This document shows positions 1 through 7,168 of a stretch of 35,083 bases of DNA, piece by piece. Both the position numbers and the translations under genes were made by a program. The notes below the pieces were generated by a model. The model had not been told where the DNA came from. It did no database searches and saw only the letters and a program-made list of their open reading frames with translations. The stretch is from ZC4RG29 sp032907565 (lineage in GTDB: Bacteria; Bacteroidota; Bacteroidia; Cytophagales; Cyclobacteriaceae). Numbering within the stretch: position 1 is the first letter of the stretch; every line of letters begins with the position of its first letter. The stretch spans positions 1 to 35,083 of the forward strand of contig JAJJPK010000217.1 in the NCBI GenBank assembly GCA_032907565.1, given 5' to 3'.

Positions 1-321
1 GATCAGAATGAAACGGTTGATCCCGTTGGCGATCATTCCATCGATAACGTTCCGCTTCAGATGCATGATGTCGTTATTGATGGCGTCGTTCCATTCGCCG
101 ATGAACTCGATTATCGCATAGCCCGTAATATAGTCGGCGAAGAGAACTTTGATGTAGAGTGTCTCCGATCCCATAAAATCCCAGGCGGGATCGATGTAGT
201 ATCCGTAGATAGTTTCGGAGTATTGGTCGTAGTTGTATTCCTTGCCAAAGAAAGGAGACCGCTCATCCTTTGCCGGGTCGTAGTAGCCCAACCAGTTGTA
301 ATATGGCTCAATGTCGTGCAT
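1..321 (-). CDS. Unrecognised protein, 3' end cut by the window edge
   Basis: An open frame of 107 codons runs from an ATG at 321 to the window edge without a stop, so the C-terminus lies outside. The translation begins MHDIEPYYNWLGYYDPAKDE and is rich in Tyr, Trp, Asp and Ile, with no signal peptide or membrane segment in the visible part. Its start overlaps the end of murQ by 14 bases, which suggests translational coupling and membership of the kinase-murQ operon. I do not recognise the family. The overlap and the natural amino-acid composition make it much more credible than the competing short frames here. Its position suggests a role linked to cell-wall amino-sugar metabolism, which is inference only. 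Confidence 0.75.
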   Translation of the reverse strand, partial: MHDIEPYYNWLGYYDPAKDERSPFFGKEYNYDQYSETIYGYYIDPAWDFMGSETLYIKVLFADYITGYAIIEFIGEWNDAINNDIMHLKRNVIDGMIANGINRFILI

Positions 322-1126
322 GGCCGAGCCTGCTCTCCACCGCCAGCCGAACCGACCCGAACTCTTTCAGCAGGCGTGCTGCTTCCAGGTGATCGACGCC
401 CAGTTCGTTCATAATCATGCGCGTGCCACGGTCAATCAGTTTGTTGTTGCTCAGCAGCATGTCAACCATCTTGTTGCCCTTGACCCTGCCCAACTTGACC
501 ATAACGGCTGTAGATATCATGTTTAGCACGAGCTTTTGTGCTGTGCCCGCCTTCATTCTCGTACTGCCCGTCACAAACTCGGGACCAACAACCACTTCGA
601 TAGGGTAGTCGGCGTGCTTAGCTAGCTCTGTACCTTCGTTGCAGGTAATGCACCCCGTAGTGATCCCATGTTCCCGGGCGATCCGGAGGCCACCGACAAC
701 GTAGGGTGTCTTCCCTGACGCGGCGATCCCAACCAATACATCATCCTTTCCGATATTGAACTCCTGCAGGTCCGCCCAGGCCTGGCTTTCATCATCTTCC
801 GCGTGTTCCACCGCCCTTCGGATCGCAGAGTCGCCACCCGCAATGAGGCCGATCACCCGGCCGTGCGGCATCCCATAGGTGGGCGGAATTTCGGAGGCAT
901 CAACGATCCCCAGGCGTCCGCTCGTGCCAGCGCCGATGTAGAAAAGTCGCCCGCCTTCCTGCATCTTCGAAACAATCGCCTCCACCAGCGGCGTAATCTG
1001 CGGAATCGCCCGCTGCACCGCGGCAGGAACCGTCATGTCCTCCCGGTTGATGTTGACCAGGAGGTCGTGGATGCTCATGTCCTCCAGATGGTCGTAGTGC
1101 GACGAGGATTCTGTAGTCGATACCAT
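308..1126 (-). CDS. murQ: N-acetylmuramic acid 6-phosphate etherase
   Basis: MurQ cleaves the lactyl ether of MurNAc-6-phosphate to give GlcNAc-6-phosphate and D-lactate, a cytoplasmic step of peptidoglycan recycling. The 272-residue protein has the family's SIS sugar-phosphate domain. The signature GAGTSGRLGIVDASEIPPT spans about residues 65-83 and includes the conserved Glu79, and an HAEDDE segment at 108-113 carries the second acidic site expected in the active centre. The GSTRMKAGT motif (phosphate-binding, late SIS) is also present. Length is slightly short of the common 290-300 residues but both ends look complete. The BadF-type kinase lies 60 bases upstream on the same strand and could supply the phosphorylated substrate. 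The 3' end overlaps the next gene by 14 bases. Confidence 0.95.
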   Translation of the reverse strand: MVSTTESSSHYDHLEDMSIHDLLVNINREDMTVPAAVQRAIPQITPLVEAIVSKMQEGGRLFYIGAGTSGRLGIVDASEIPPTYGMPHGRVIGLIAGGDSAIRRAVEHAEDDESQAWADLQEFNIGKDDVLVGIAASGKTPYVVGGLRIAREHGITTGCITCNEGTELAKHADYPIEVVVGPEFVTGSTRMKAGTAQKLVLNMISTAVMVKLGRVKGNKMVDMLLSNNKLIDRGTRMIMNELGVDHLEAARLLKEFGSVRLAVESRLGHARH

Positions 1127-1186
1127 AATATTATGGGATTGAATGCTGCCCGGTGCAAATATACGGCTAACAGAGCAAAGGGCCTG

Positions 1187-2044
1187 CTACCGTGGCCGGG
1201 TGGTGAGGTCGGGCTGGTGATAGAGCGTCAGTCCGGCAATGGGTCCTTCGAGGATATTCCGGACAGTGATCCCCTTGTCGTTTGCCACCTGCCGCAGGAT
1301 ATCGCTGAAGTAGAAAGCAATCGACCCGGTGAAGTGCACCGGGTAGTCGCGATAGTTCTCGTACTTCATAACGTTGTTCTCGTAAAACTCCTCGAAGCTG
1401 GAGTATACGAGCTTATAGCAATAGGGGTCGTCGAGGTGTTGAAAGACGAACCGGGTAAAGCTTGCCAGAAACGCGCTGGGTTTTTCCCGCTGGTACACGT
1501 GCTCCAGGATCTCTTCACGATGAAAGGGGTAGCGCTGCCTGAATTGTTCCGCCAGCGCTGTGGGCATGTTTTCGCGTAGGTAGTCAACGATGATGCGCTT
1601 GCCGATATAGGCGCCGGATCCCTCGTCCGCCAGTATCCACCCCAGGTTGGCTACATTGTGAACGATTCTCTCCCCATCGTAGAGGCAGGAGTTTGATCCT
1701 GTCCCCATAATACAGGCAATACCCGCCTCATGGCCGCACAAGGCGCGGGCGGCCGCCAGCAAATCCCAGCCAATTTCGATCTCGGCGTCGGGAAAGAATT
1801 CCCTGAAGGCCTCCTGTACGGTATCCTGATTTTTCTGCGACGACACCCCTGCGCCATAAAAGAAAATCTTTTCAACACGGTCTGTCACAAAGGGCATCAC
1901 CACATCGATAATGCTTTTCCTCAGATCCTCGATCGGCTGGTAATACGGGTTAAAGCCGGGCCCATTGGCCTGGCCGATTGCCCCGTCGTTATGCAGAAAT
2001 CTCCAGTCTATTTTGGAGCCTCCACTATCAGCAATAATTATCAT
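1187..2044 (-). CDS. BadF/BadG/BcrA-type ATPase, probable amino-sugar (GlcNAc/MurNAc) kinase
   Basis: This 285-residue cytoplasmic protein of the ASKHA fold starts MIIIADSGGSKIDW, the family's phosphate-1 loop. It also has the later nucleotide-binding segments GAGVSSQK, IMGTGSNSCLYDG and LADEGSGAYIGKR, and an adenosine loop near HFTGSIAFYF. The frame is open for 27 more codons upstream, but the ATG at 2044 places the phosphate-1 loop at the very N-terminus as in relatives, so I chose it. The family includes GlcNAc kinases and MurK of Clostridium acetobutylicum, which phosphorylates MurNAc and GlcNAc at C6. Because murQ follows directly, a kinase feeding MurNAc-6-phosphate to MurQ is the best functional guess. 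The substrate cannot be proven from sequence. Confidence 0.88.
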   Translation of the reverse strand: MIIIADSGGSKIDWRFLHNDGAIGQANGPGFNPYYQPIEDLRKSIIDVVMPFVTDRVEKIFFYGAGVSSQKNQDTVQEAFREFFPDAEIEIGWDLLAAARALCGHEAGIACIMGTGSNSCLYDGERIVHNVANLGWILADEGSGAYIGKRIIVDYLRENMPTALAEQFRQRYPFHREEILEHVYQREKPSAFLASFTRFVFQHLDDPYCYKLVYSSFEEFYENNVMKYENYRDYPVHFTGSIAFYFSDILRQVANDKGITVRNILEGPIAGLTLYHQPDLTTRPR

Positions 2045-2121
2045 CCGAGTCTTGAACTGGTAAACGCAGTACGATTTACTACATTCTACCGAAGAAATCC
2101 AAAACACACACAACCCAAACG

Positions 2122-2385
2122 TCAAAATTCAATTCCACCGTAGGATTCGAGTCGCCCGACGATCCCAAAGCGTTCGAATACACGTTCCGTGTGCGGTGCG
2201 TCCGGCAATTCCAGGGTCAAATCCTGACCTGCCCAGTGTTCGTAGTGATGACCCCTGTGCCACAACCTTGAGGAGGTGACGTCGTAAATCATGCCCTTGT
2301 ATGCAATCCAAATTTCAGGGCGGTCCTGGCCATTGCGCAGCGCGAGTTGCCGCAGACTGTAGACGGGCACCGTGTCGTCCGTCAT
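2122..2385 (-). CDS. Small cytochrome b5-like heme/steroid-binding domain protein
   Basis: An 87-residue protein made of one cytochrome b5-like domain of the short prokaryotic type. The opening VYSLRQLALRNGQDRPEIWI corresponds to the family's 'tleeLa.yNG..g.p.yva', followed by YKGMIYDVTSSRLW and then a His-rich stretch, HRGHHYEHWAGQDLT (43-57), where heme-ligand candidates H43, H46, H47 and H50 fall. APHTERV (63-69) matches the end of the fold. No signal peptide or membrane anchor is seen, so it is probably cytoplasmic or membrane-associated through a partner. The start overlaps the RDD gene stop by four bases (ATGA), so the two are co-translated. A redox role is likely from the family, and the partner is unknown. 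Confidence 0.82.
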   Translation of the reverse strand: MTDDTVPVYSLRQLALRNGQDRPEIWIAYKGMIYDVTSSRLWHRGHHYEHWAGQDLTLELPDAPHTERVFERFGIVGRLESYGGIEF

Positions 2386-3092
2386 GAGGAGCTGACGAGC
2401 TGGTTGTGATCCTTGATGATAGTATACAAGAATTTGACGGGCGGTAAGTCCGACTCGATGCCGAGAAGGGACTTTACTTTTTCGGTAAGGCGATTGGCGG
2501 GCAGGGGATTCCCCGTGTCGCGATTAACCTCGAGCGCCTGATAAATCACTTCCAGGTCGGTATCGCTGAGCTGGGATGCCTGGGGAAAGGTAGGTTCATA
2601 CCCCTCTTCGGCACTGGTAAAGACATTTGCTGACCGGGTCGCTTCCTTCGGTACAAGTTTGACCACCGATGTGCCTGCGGCAATGTCACCAAGGCGTTGA
2701 CCTTTCCCGTTGGCGGCGATCGTAACGATCGCCAATGCGCCGCGAAGCAGAAAAACTTCGACCAGCCGGAAAAGCCACCGCATCAGGTATGCACCGATGC
2801 TCGGTGAAGAGCCATCGACGCTGACGACCTTGATACGCATCTGCCTCTTGCCCGGAGTTTGTCCGTTCATCAGTATTTCAAAAACAGGATGATAAAGGAG
2901 AAAAGGCACGCTAACGATGAGGACATTAACCGTCACCGAGCATGCATACTCCTGCAGAATAAAGTAACAGACGAAATTGTACGCGGTGAGGATAAGCGCG
3001 TCGATGAGAAAAGCGAGCATGCGGTCGCCCAAGCTTGCAACAGGATACTCGATGAATACGTTCTGTGTCGTACGGACCCGGATGGTTTCCAT
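2382..3092 (-). CDS. RDD family membrane protein
   Basis: This 236-residue protein has the RDD domain in its N-terminal two thirds. The motif LGDRMLAFLIDALIL (21-35) carries the family Arg and Asp residues in the first membrane helix, a second helix lies around 52-70, and NGQTPGKRQMRIKVV precedes the third hydrophobic segment around 115-130. A soluble C-terminal tail of about 100 residues follows. RDD proteins are small polytopic proteins of mostly unknown transport or assembly role. In Bacteroidota this type is often found next to the SpoIIM/DUF4129/MoxR/DUF58 cluster, which begins 1.4 kb away on the opposite strand with a dipeptidase gene in between. It is the first gene of the minus-strand run and overlaps the cytochrome b5-like gene. 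Confidence 0.9.
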   Translation of the reverse strand: METIRVRTTQNVFIEYPVASLGDRMLAFLIDALILTAYNFVCYFILQEYACSVTVNVLIVSVPFLLYHPVFEILMNGQTPGKRQMRIKVVSVDGSSPSIGAYLMRWLFRLVEVFLLRGALAIVTIAANGKGQRLGDIAAGTSVVKLVPKEATRSANVFTSAEEGYEPTFPQASQLSDTDLEVIYQALEVNRDTGNPLPANRLTEKVKSLLGIESDLPPVKFLYTIIKDHNQLVSSS

Positions 3093-3103
3093 TTAACTTT
3101 CTA

Positions 3104-3119
3104 AATTAGGGGCCTAATT
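3104..3119. promoter_or_regulatory. Perfect 7-bp inverted repeat in a divergent promoter region
   Basis: AATTAGG-gg-CCTAATT forms a perfect palindrome with 7-bp arms and a 2-base spacer. It lies in the 68-bp gap between the divergently transcribed RDD gene (start 3092, minus) and the M19 dipeptidase (start 3161, plus). Its size and location fit a dimeric repressor or activator site controlling one or both genes. No regulator gene is adjacent, so the binding protein is unknown. Confidence 0.4.
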
Positions 3120-3160
3120 ACCGTTCAGGACTCAATTTACCAGATAATTCCAAACAGAAA

Positions 3161-4417
3161 ATGAAATTCACGCCGCTCATCTTACTCGTGTTCCTGCTTA
3201 CCGCCGGATGCACGAAACCTGCCGGAAAGGATACGAACGATACCGCTACTGCGCTGACGGAAGAGCAGCTGCGTGAACAGGCCGACTCGCTTGCGCAGGC
3301 AATCATTATCGCCGATACGCACGTCGACCTACCCTACCGGCTTGTAGAACAAAAGATCCAACCCACTGGCGATAACCTCAATGTGATAGTCTCAACCCGC
3401 GAGGGCGACTTCGATTACGAACGAGCAAAACAAGGCGGCCTGGATGCTCCCTTTATGTCCATTTACATCCCTGCATCTTACCAAAACAAACGAGACTTCG
3501 GGAAAGCGTTAGCCGATTCACTCATCGATATGGTAAGACAAATTGCAGCGGGTCTTCCTGACAAGTTCGCGCTGGCGTTTAGCCCCGACGACATCGAAAG
3601 GAATACCGCTGCCGGTAAGATCTCACTTCCACTCGGCATGGAAAACGGTGCGCCCATTGGCCGATCGCTTGAGAACATCCAGTATTTTTTCGATCGCGGG
3701 ATACGGTACATCACCCTCACCCACTCCAGGGACAACCAGATCTGCGATTCGTCGTACGACACTTCACGCACGTGGAACGGGCTGAGTCCTTTTGGTGTGG
3801 AAGTAGTAAGGGAAATGAACCGCGTAGGCATTATGGTGGACGTGTCACACGTTTCCGACAGCGCATTTTATGATGTTATCGCCACGACAAGTGCACCTGT
3901 CATCGCCTCGCACTCGTCCTGTCGTCATTTCACGCCGGGCTTCGAGCGCAACATGTCCGACGACATGATCAGGGCTCTCGCGCAGAACGGCGGTGTGATC
4001 CAGATCAATTTCGGCGCTACCTTCATCGACTCCGTTGCACGTGAAAATCAAGATATCCTTGAAGACCTGATTACAGAACTTAAACGCCAGAACCTCACTT
4101 CGCGTGATCCCGAAGCGCAGCCGATCATCGCAGCGACAGGAAAGAGTGAACTTGAGCTCTACTCTGATGTTCAGCGCGTAGCTGATCACATCGATCATGT
4201 TGTCGCGCTTGTCGGCGTCGATCATGTAGGCATCGGCTCCGACTATGATGGCGTGGATGATTCACTCCCGGTTGGGTTGAAAGACGTCAGTCAGTATCCC
4301 AATCTTATTTTTGAACTGTTGAAGCGCGGCTACAGCCATGCCGACATCCAGAAGATTTGCTATGGTAACCTTGCGCGTGTTTGGAACGTCGTAATTCAGC
4401 AATCACAGGGAAAATAG
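3161..4417 (+). CDS. Membrane dipeptidase (peptidase M19, renal dipeptidase family), lipoprotein
   Basis: A 418-residue exported zinc dipeptidase that would hydrolyse dipeptides, including those with D-residues, on the outer face of a membrane. The N-terminus MKFTPLILLVFLLTAGC is a lipoprotein signal with the lipidated Cys at 17. Expected binuclear zinc ligands are visible: H54 and D56 (ADTHVDLPYR), the bridging Glu161 (MENGAPIG), H230 (DVSHVSDSAF) and H251 (ASHSSCRHF). The catalytic Asp lies in GIGSDYDG (about 357-364). Length matches the family. It is divergent from the RDD gene and precedes the SpoIIM-like gene by 73 bases, so it might be co-transcribed with the MoxR module. Cell-wall peptide salvage is a possible role. 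Confidence 0.93.
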   Translation: MKFTPLILLVFLLTAGCTKPAGKDTNDTATALTEEQLREQADSLAQAIIIADTHVDLPYRLVEQKIQPTGDNLNVIVSTREGDFDYERAKQGGLDAPFMSIYIPASYQNKRDFGKALADSLIDMVRQIAAGLPDKFALAFSPDDIERNTAAGKISLPLGMENGAPIGRSLENIQYFFDRGIRYITLTHSRDNQICDSSYDTSRTWNGLSPFGVEVVREMNRVGIMVDVSHVSDSAFYDVIATTSAPVIASHSSCRHFTPGFERNMSDDMIRALAQNGGVIQINFGATFIDSVARENQDILEDLITELKRQNLTSRDPEAQPIIAATGKSELELYSDVQRVADHIDHVVALVGVDHVGIGSDYDGVDDSLPVGLKDVSQYPNLIFELLKRGYSHADIQKICYGNLARVWNVVIQQSQGK

Positions 4418-4425
4418 TACATGTC

Positions 4426-4490
4426 AAGGGGCTCGCTTACAGTCACTTGGCAAAGAAGTGTTATTTTGTCATTTCCTAAAGTGACCCCTT
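4426..4490 (+). promoter_or_regulatory. Inverted-repeat leader abutting the SpoIIM-like start codon
   Basis: GTCACTT (4442-4448) is the exact reverse complement of AAGTGAC (4479-4485). The next bases, CCCTT (4486-4490), pair with AAGGG (4426-4430). The 3' arm therefore ends directly before the GTG start at 4491. A smaller alternative hairpin, CACTT/AAGTG (4444-4448 with 4456-4460), followed by a T-rich run could form instead and may act as a weak terminator for the dipeptidase gene. Mutually exclusive structures of this kind could control entry into the downstream operon. This is based on base pairing by eye. Confidence 0.35.
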
Positions 4491-5459
4491 GTGCGCGAGG
4501 CTGCATTCATAAAACTAAACCAGGAACGCTGGAAAGGAATCGAAAAGGACCTTGAGTCGGGACAGCCGGTTTCGCCCGACAGGCTTGCCGAAATGTTCAT
4601 CCAGCTCACCGACGACCTTGCCTTCGCGCGGACGCAATATCCTTCCAGTCGTACCACCACCTATCTCAACAATCTCGTTTCGCGGATTCATCTCGAGATC
4701 TATCGCAACAAACGCGAGCGAAGCAACAGGATAATCAACTTCTGGAAGTACGAGGTGCCATCGATTATGTGGGAGGTCCGTCGGCCACTGTTTTACTCGC
4801 TGGTCATCTTTGTCGTCGCCGGCATAATCGGAGTAGTTTCGACCTTGTACGACGACACGTTTGTGCGGCTCATCATGGGAGACGCGTATGTCAACCACAC
4901 GCTGGAGAATATTAAGGAGGGTAAGCCGACAGGTATTTACGCGGGCGACGATGCATGGGATATGTTCCTGTACATCACCCTGAACAATATTATGGTATCA
5001 TTCCATGTATTCATCCTAAGCGTATTCACTTCCGTTGCCACCGGCTTTTTGCTCTTTCGCAACGGCATAGTACTGGGGTCATTCTTCACCATGTTCTACA
5101 ACGAGAGCGTGTTGTTGCATGCTGCGCCAGTTGTAATGCTTCATGGTACCATTGAATTGAGCGCCATTGTAATAGCTGGTGCAGCCGGAATCGTGATGGG
5201 GAACAGCATACTCTTTCCCGGCACTTACTCGCGATTTGAATCCTTCAGGCGCGGCGCCTTCAAAGGGCTCAAGATTGTGCTAGGTCTGACACCTTTTTTC
5301 ATAATAGCCGGTTTCATCGAATCCTTCGTCACCCGGTACGCGAACATGCACTGGGGAATTAAGCTCGCTATCCTCGCTGGGTCCGCGTTTATTATGGTAT
5401 ATTATTTTGTAATCTATCCACGACAGCTTTCCAGGAATGCAACATCAACCTCCAATTGA
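4491..5459 (+). CDS. Stage II sporulation protein M-like (SpoIIM/DUF95) membrane protein
   Basis: This 322-residue polytopic protein starts at GTG 4491; the N-terminus MREAAFIKLNQERW is characteristic of the family, so this start is preferred although no ATG is available. A cytoplasmic helical region of about 95 residues is followed by about five membrane segments (roughly 98-120, 165-190, 205-225, 250-280 and 290-315). The SpoIIM name comes from endospore formers. In non-sporulating Bacteroidota the family is a conserved member of MoxR/DUF58 clusters with no sporulation role. Its last 23 bases overlap the next gene, indicating tight translational coupling. Function is unknown; a membrane partner of the MoxR ATPase module is likely from context. 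Confidence 0.9.
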   Translation: MREAAFIKLNQERWKGIEKDLESGQPVSPDRLAEMFIQLTDDLAFARTQYPSSRTTTYLNNLVSRIHLEIYRNKRERSNRIINFWKYEVPSIMWEVRRPLFYSLVIFVVAGIIGVVSTLYDDTFVRLIMGDAYVNHTLENIKEGKPTGIYAGDDAWDMFLYITLNNIMVSFHVFILSVFTSVATGFLLFRNGIVLGSFFTMFYNESVLLHAAPVVMLHGTIELSAIVIAGAAGIVMGNSILFPGTYSRFESFRRGAFKGLKIVLGLTPFFIIAGFIESFVTRYANMHWGIKLAILAGSAFIMVYYFVIYPRQLSRNATSTSN

Positions 5460-6429
5460 CTTCCGTCAGGCACGCGACTTCGGGTCGGTCATGAATGTGA
5501 CCTACCGGTTTCTGCGTCAAAACTTCAAGGGTCTCGCCAAGTGCATGCTTTTCTTCGCAGCTCCGGCCGTCCTTCTGGGTAGCGCCTTCTACCATGAAAT
5601 CGTCGTTGGGATGGTCAAACTGTCAGAGGCTAACTACGGCTCGCCCTTCGGAACTGACGAGTACTTTGCGTCAGTAAATTTCTGGGTTTCTCTGTTTGCG
5701 GCCCTTGTCTTTATGCTTATCGGCGGCGTATTCACAGTGACTACCACCCATGCGTATATTCTTGTTTACCGCGAAAAACAGGGGGCCCCGGTCGACGTCG
5801 GTGAGGTGTGGAGAAAATCCCGGAGTCTTTTCTGGAGGACATTCGGCGCTATGTTCCTTTACTACATGGGCATGTCGATGGCGTTGGGGTTGTTGCTGAT
5901 CCCGGTCGGCATACTCATCTTCATTACGAGCATGATCAGTCCGTTGCTCTCCGGAATATCCATGTTGCTGTACTACGCAGCAGTGTTCGTTTTGTGCGTC
6001 TACTTCGCAATGATCTTTTTTATCTGCAACAAGGAAGATATCGGGTTCTTTTCCGCACTGAGCAGGCTGACACGACTTACGCGCGGAAAATTCTGGAACA
6101 CGATAGGCGTAGGGTCTATCAACATTTACATCCAATTTGTGTTTTCGCTGTTTTTTGTGATACCCTGGTATATCTACCTCTTTATCTACGAGCTTCACGA
6201 TATCTCCGCAGGACCACTGGCGTCCCCGACATCCTGGCAAGAGGCGATCGGAACGGTTTTCTTCATGATCTATTCGCTTGCGGGTATACTGCTTGCCGTT
6301 CTGCCACTAACAGCATTGGCCATGCAGTACTACAGTCTGTCCGAGCGGCTCGAAGCTAAGGGTCTGCTCACACGCATTGAGAATTTCGGTGAACAACTCC
6401 AGGTAGCCGGTCAGCATGAGGATTACTAG
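5437..6429 (+). CDS. Polytopic membrane protein of the MoxR/DUF58 cluster, function unknown
   Basis: A 330-residue hydrophobic protein with about six membrane segments (roughly 35-52, 83-110, 136-165, 172-198, 225-255 and 275-305). The N-terminal soluble stretch MQHQPPIDFRQARDFGSVMN precedes TYRFLRQNFKGLAK, an amphipathic helix. No catalytic motif is recognised. Its start lies 23 bases inside the SpoIIM-like gene and its end overlaps the DUF4129 gene by 14 bases, so it is an integral member of the operon. Proteins at this position in Bacteroidota clusters are usually labelled hypothetical, or resemble the membrane domain found in some glycerophosphodiester phosphodiesterases. I do not assert an activity. 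Confidence 0.85.
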   Translation: MQHQPPIDFRQARDFGSVMNVTYRFLRQNFKGLAKCMLFFAAPAVLLGSAFYHEIVVGMVKLSEANYGSPFGTDEYFASVNFWVSLFAALVFMLIGGVFTVTTTHAYILVYREKQGAPVDVGEVWRKSRSLFWRTFGAMFLYYMGMSMALGLLLIPVGILIFITSMISPLLSGISMLLYYAAVFVLCVYFAMIFFICNKEDIGFFSALSRLTRLTRGKFWNTIGVGSINIYIQFVFSLFFVIPWYIYLFIYELHDISAGPLASPTSWQEAIGTVFFMIYSLAGILLAVLPLTALAMQYYSLSERLEAKGLLTRIENFGEQLQVAGQHEDY

Positions 6430-7168
6430 ATCTTCCTTCTGCTATGCGATGCTATTTTGCCTCCTGGCCAATCTGCCTGTATTCGGGCAGATCCCTGTAG
6501 TTACCCCCCAAAGCAATATCAGGTCGGAACGATACTATCAGAATTACGATTCGACCGCTGTAGAGAAACGTCGATACAGCGAGGATAAACTCAACAGCCT
6601 CAAGGAAGACCCGGAGCTCAGCTATGGGTATACGCGTGCACCTATGTCGCTGTGGGATGCCTTCTGGCGGTGGGTCGACTACCAACTGCGACAGCTGTTC
6701 AACCAAGGTGGTGGCTCCCCCGAATGGGACCGGCTCATTCTCTTTGTGTTGTTTGCCGCGGCACTGGTATATGCGATCATCCGCCTCTTAAAATTCAACA
6801 GCTTCAAGATCTTTTACGGGGAAAAAGAAAAGAAGCCCCTGGAACATGCCATCGAGGAGGAGGACATTCACGAGATGGATTTTGAAACCCTGATGAAGGA
6901 GGCAACCACGGCCGGAAACTACCGCCTTGCCATTCGCCTCCTGTACCTCTGGGCGCTGAAGTTGCTTACAGACGCGAATCATGTGACCTGGGAACCCGGG
7001 AAAACAAACCACGACTACCTGGCGGAACTCAGAAAATCCGACCTCAAAAACGGATTTCGTCAGCTGAGCTATTATTTCGAGTACGCGTGGTACGGAAATT
7101 TTTCCATTTCGCCGGAACTGTACAAAAAGGTCAGCGGATTGTTCAACGACTGGAAAACGACGCTCTGA
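6416..7168 (+). CDS. DUF4129 domain-containing membrane protein
   Basis: The 250-residue protein starts with a signal-like segment (MRITRSSFCYAMLFCLLANLPVFGQ). A periplasmic stretch follows, with a Tyr/Arg/Glu-rich part at 40-70, then one membrane helix at about 106-126 (LILFVLFAAALVYAIIRLL). The cytoplasmic DUF4129 domain occupies roughly 140-250. The segment around TAGNYRLAIRLLYLWALKLL and the later YAWYGNFSIS are typical of this domain, which is helical and found beside MoxR, DUF4350 and DUF58 genes. It overlaps the preceding gene by 14 bases, and its stop is immediately followed by the DUF4350 start. Probably a membrane anchor or scaffold of the module; its biochemical role is unknown. 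Confidence 0.88.
   Translation: MRITRSSFCYAMLFCLLANLPVFGQIPVVTPQSNIRSERYYQNYDSTAVEKRRYSEDKLNSLKEDPELSYGYTRAPMSLWDAFWRWVDYQLRQLFNQGGGSPEWDRLILFVLFAAALVYAIIRLLKFNSFKIFYGEKEKKPLEHAIEEEDIHEMDFETLMKEATTAGNYRLAIRLLYLWALKLLTDANHVTWEPGKTNHDYLAELRKSDLKNGFRQLSYYFEYAWYGNFSISPELYKKVSGLFNDWKTTL

Noticed and set aside
4491..5459. Evidence for sporulation from the SpoIIM-like gene
   Set aside because: The family is widespread in non-sporulating Bacteroidota within MoxR clusters; no other sporulation gene is present.
5671..6240. 189-codon antisense frame in the polytopic membrane protein
   Set aside because: The composition is the typical mirror of hydrophobic helices (His, Asp, Gln-rich) and no motif is present.
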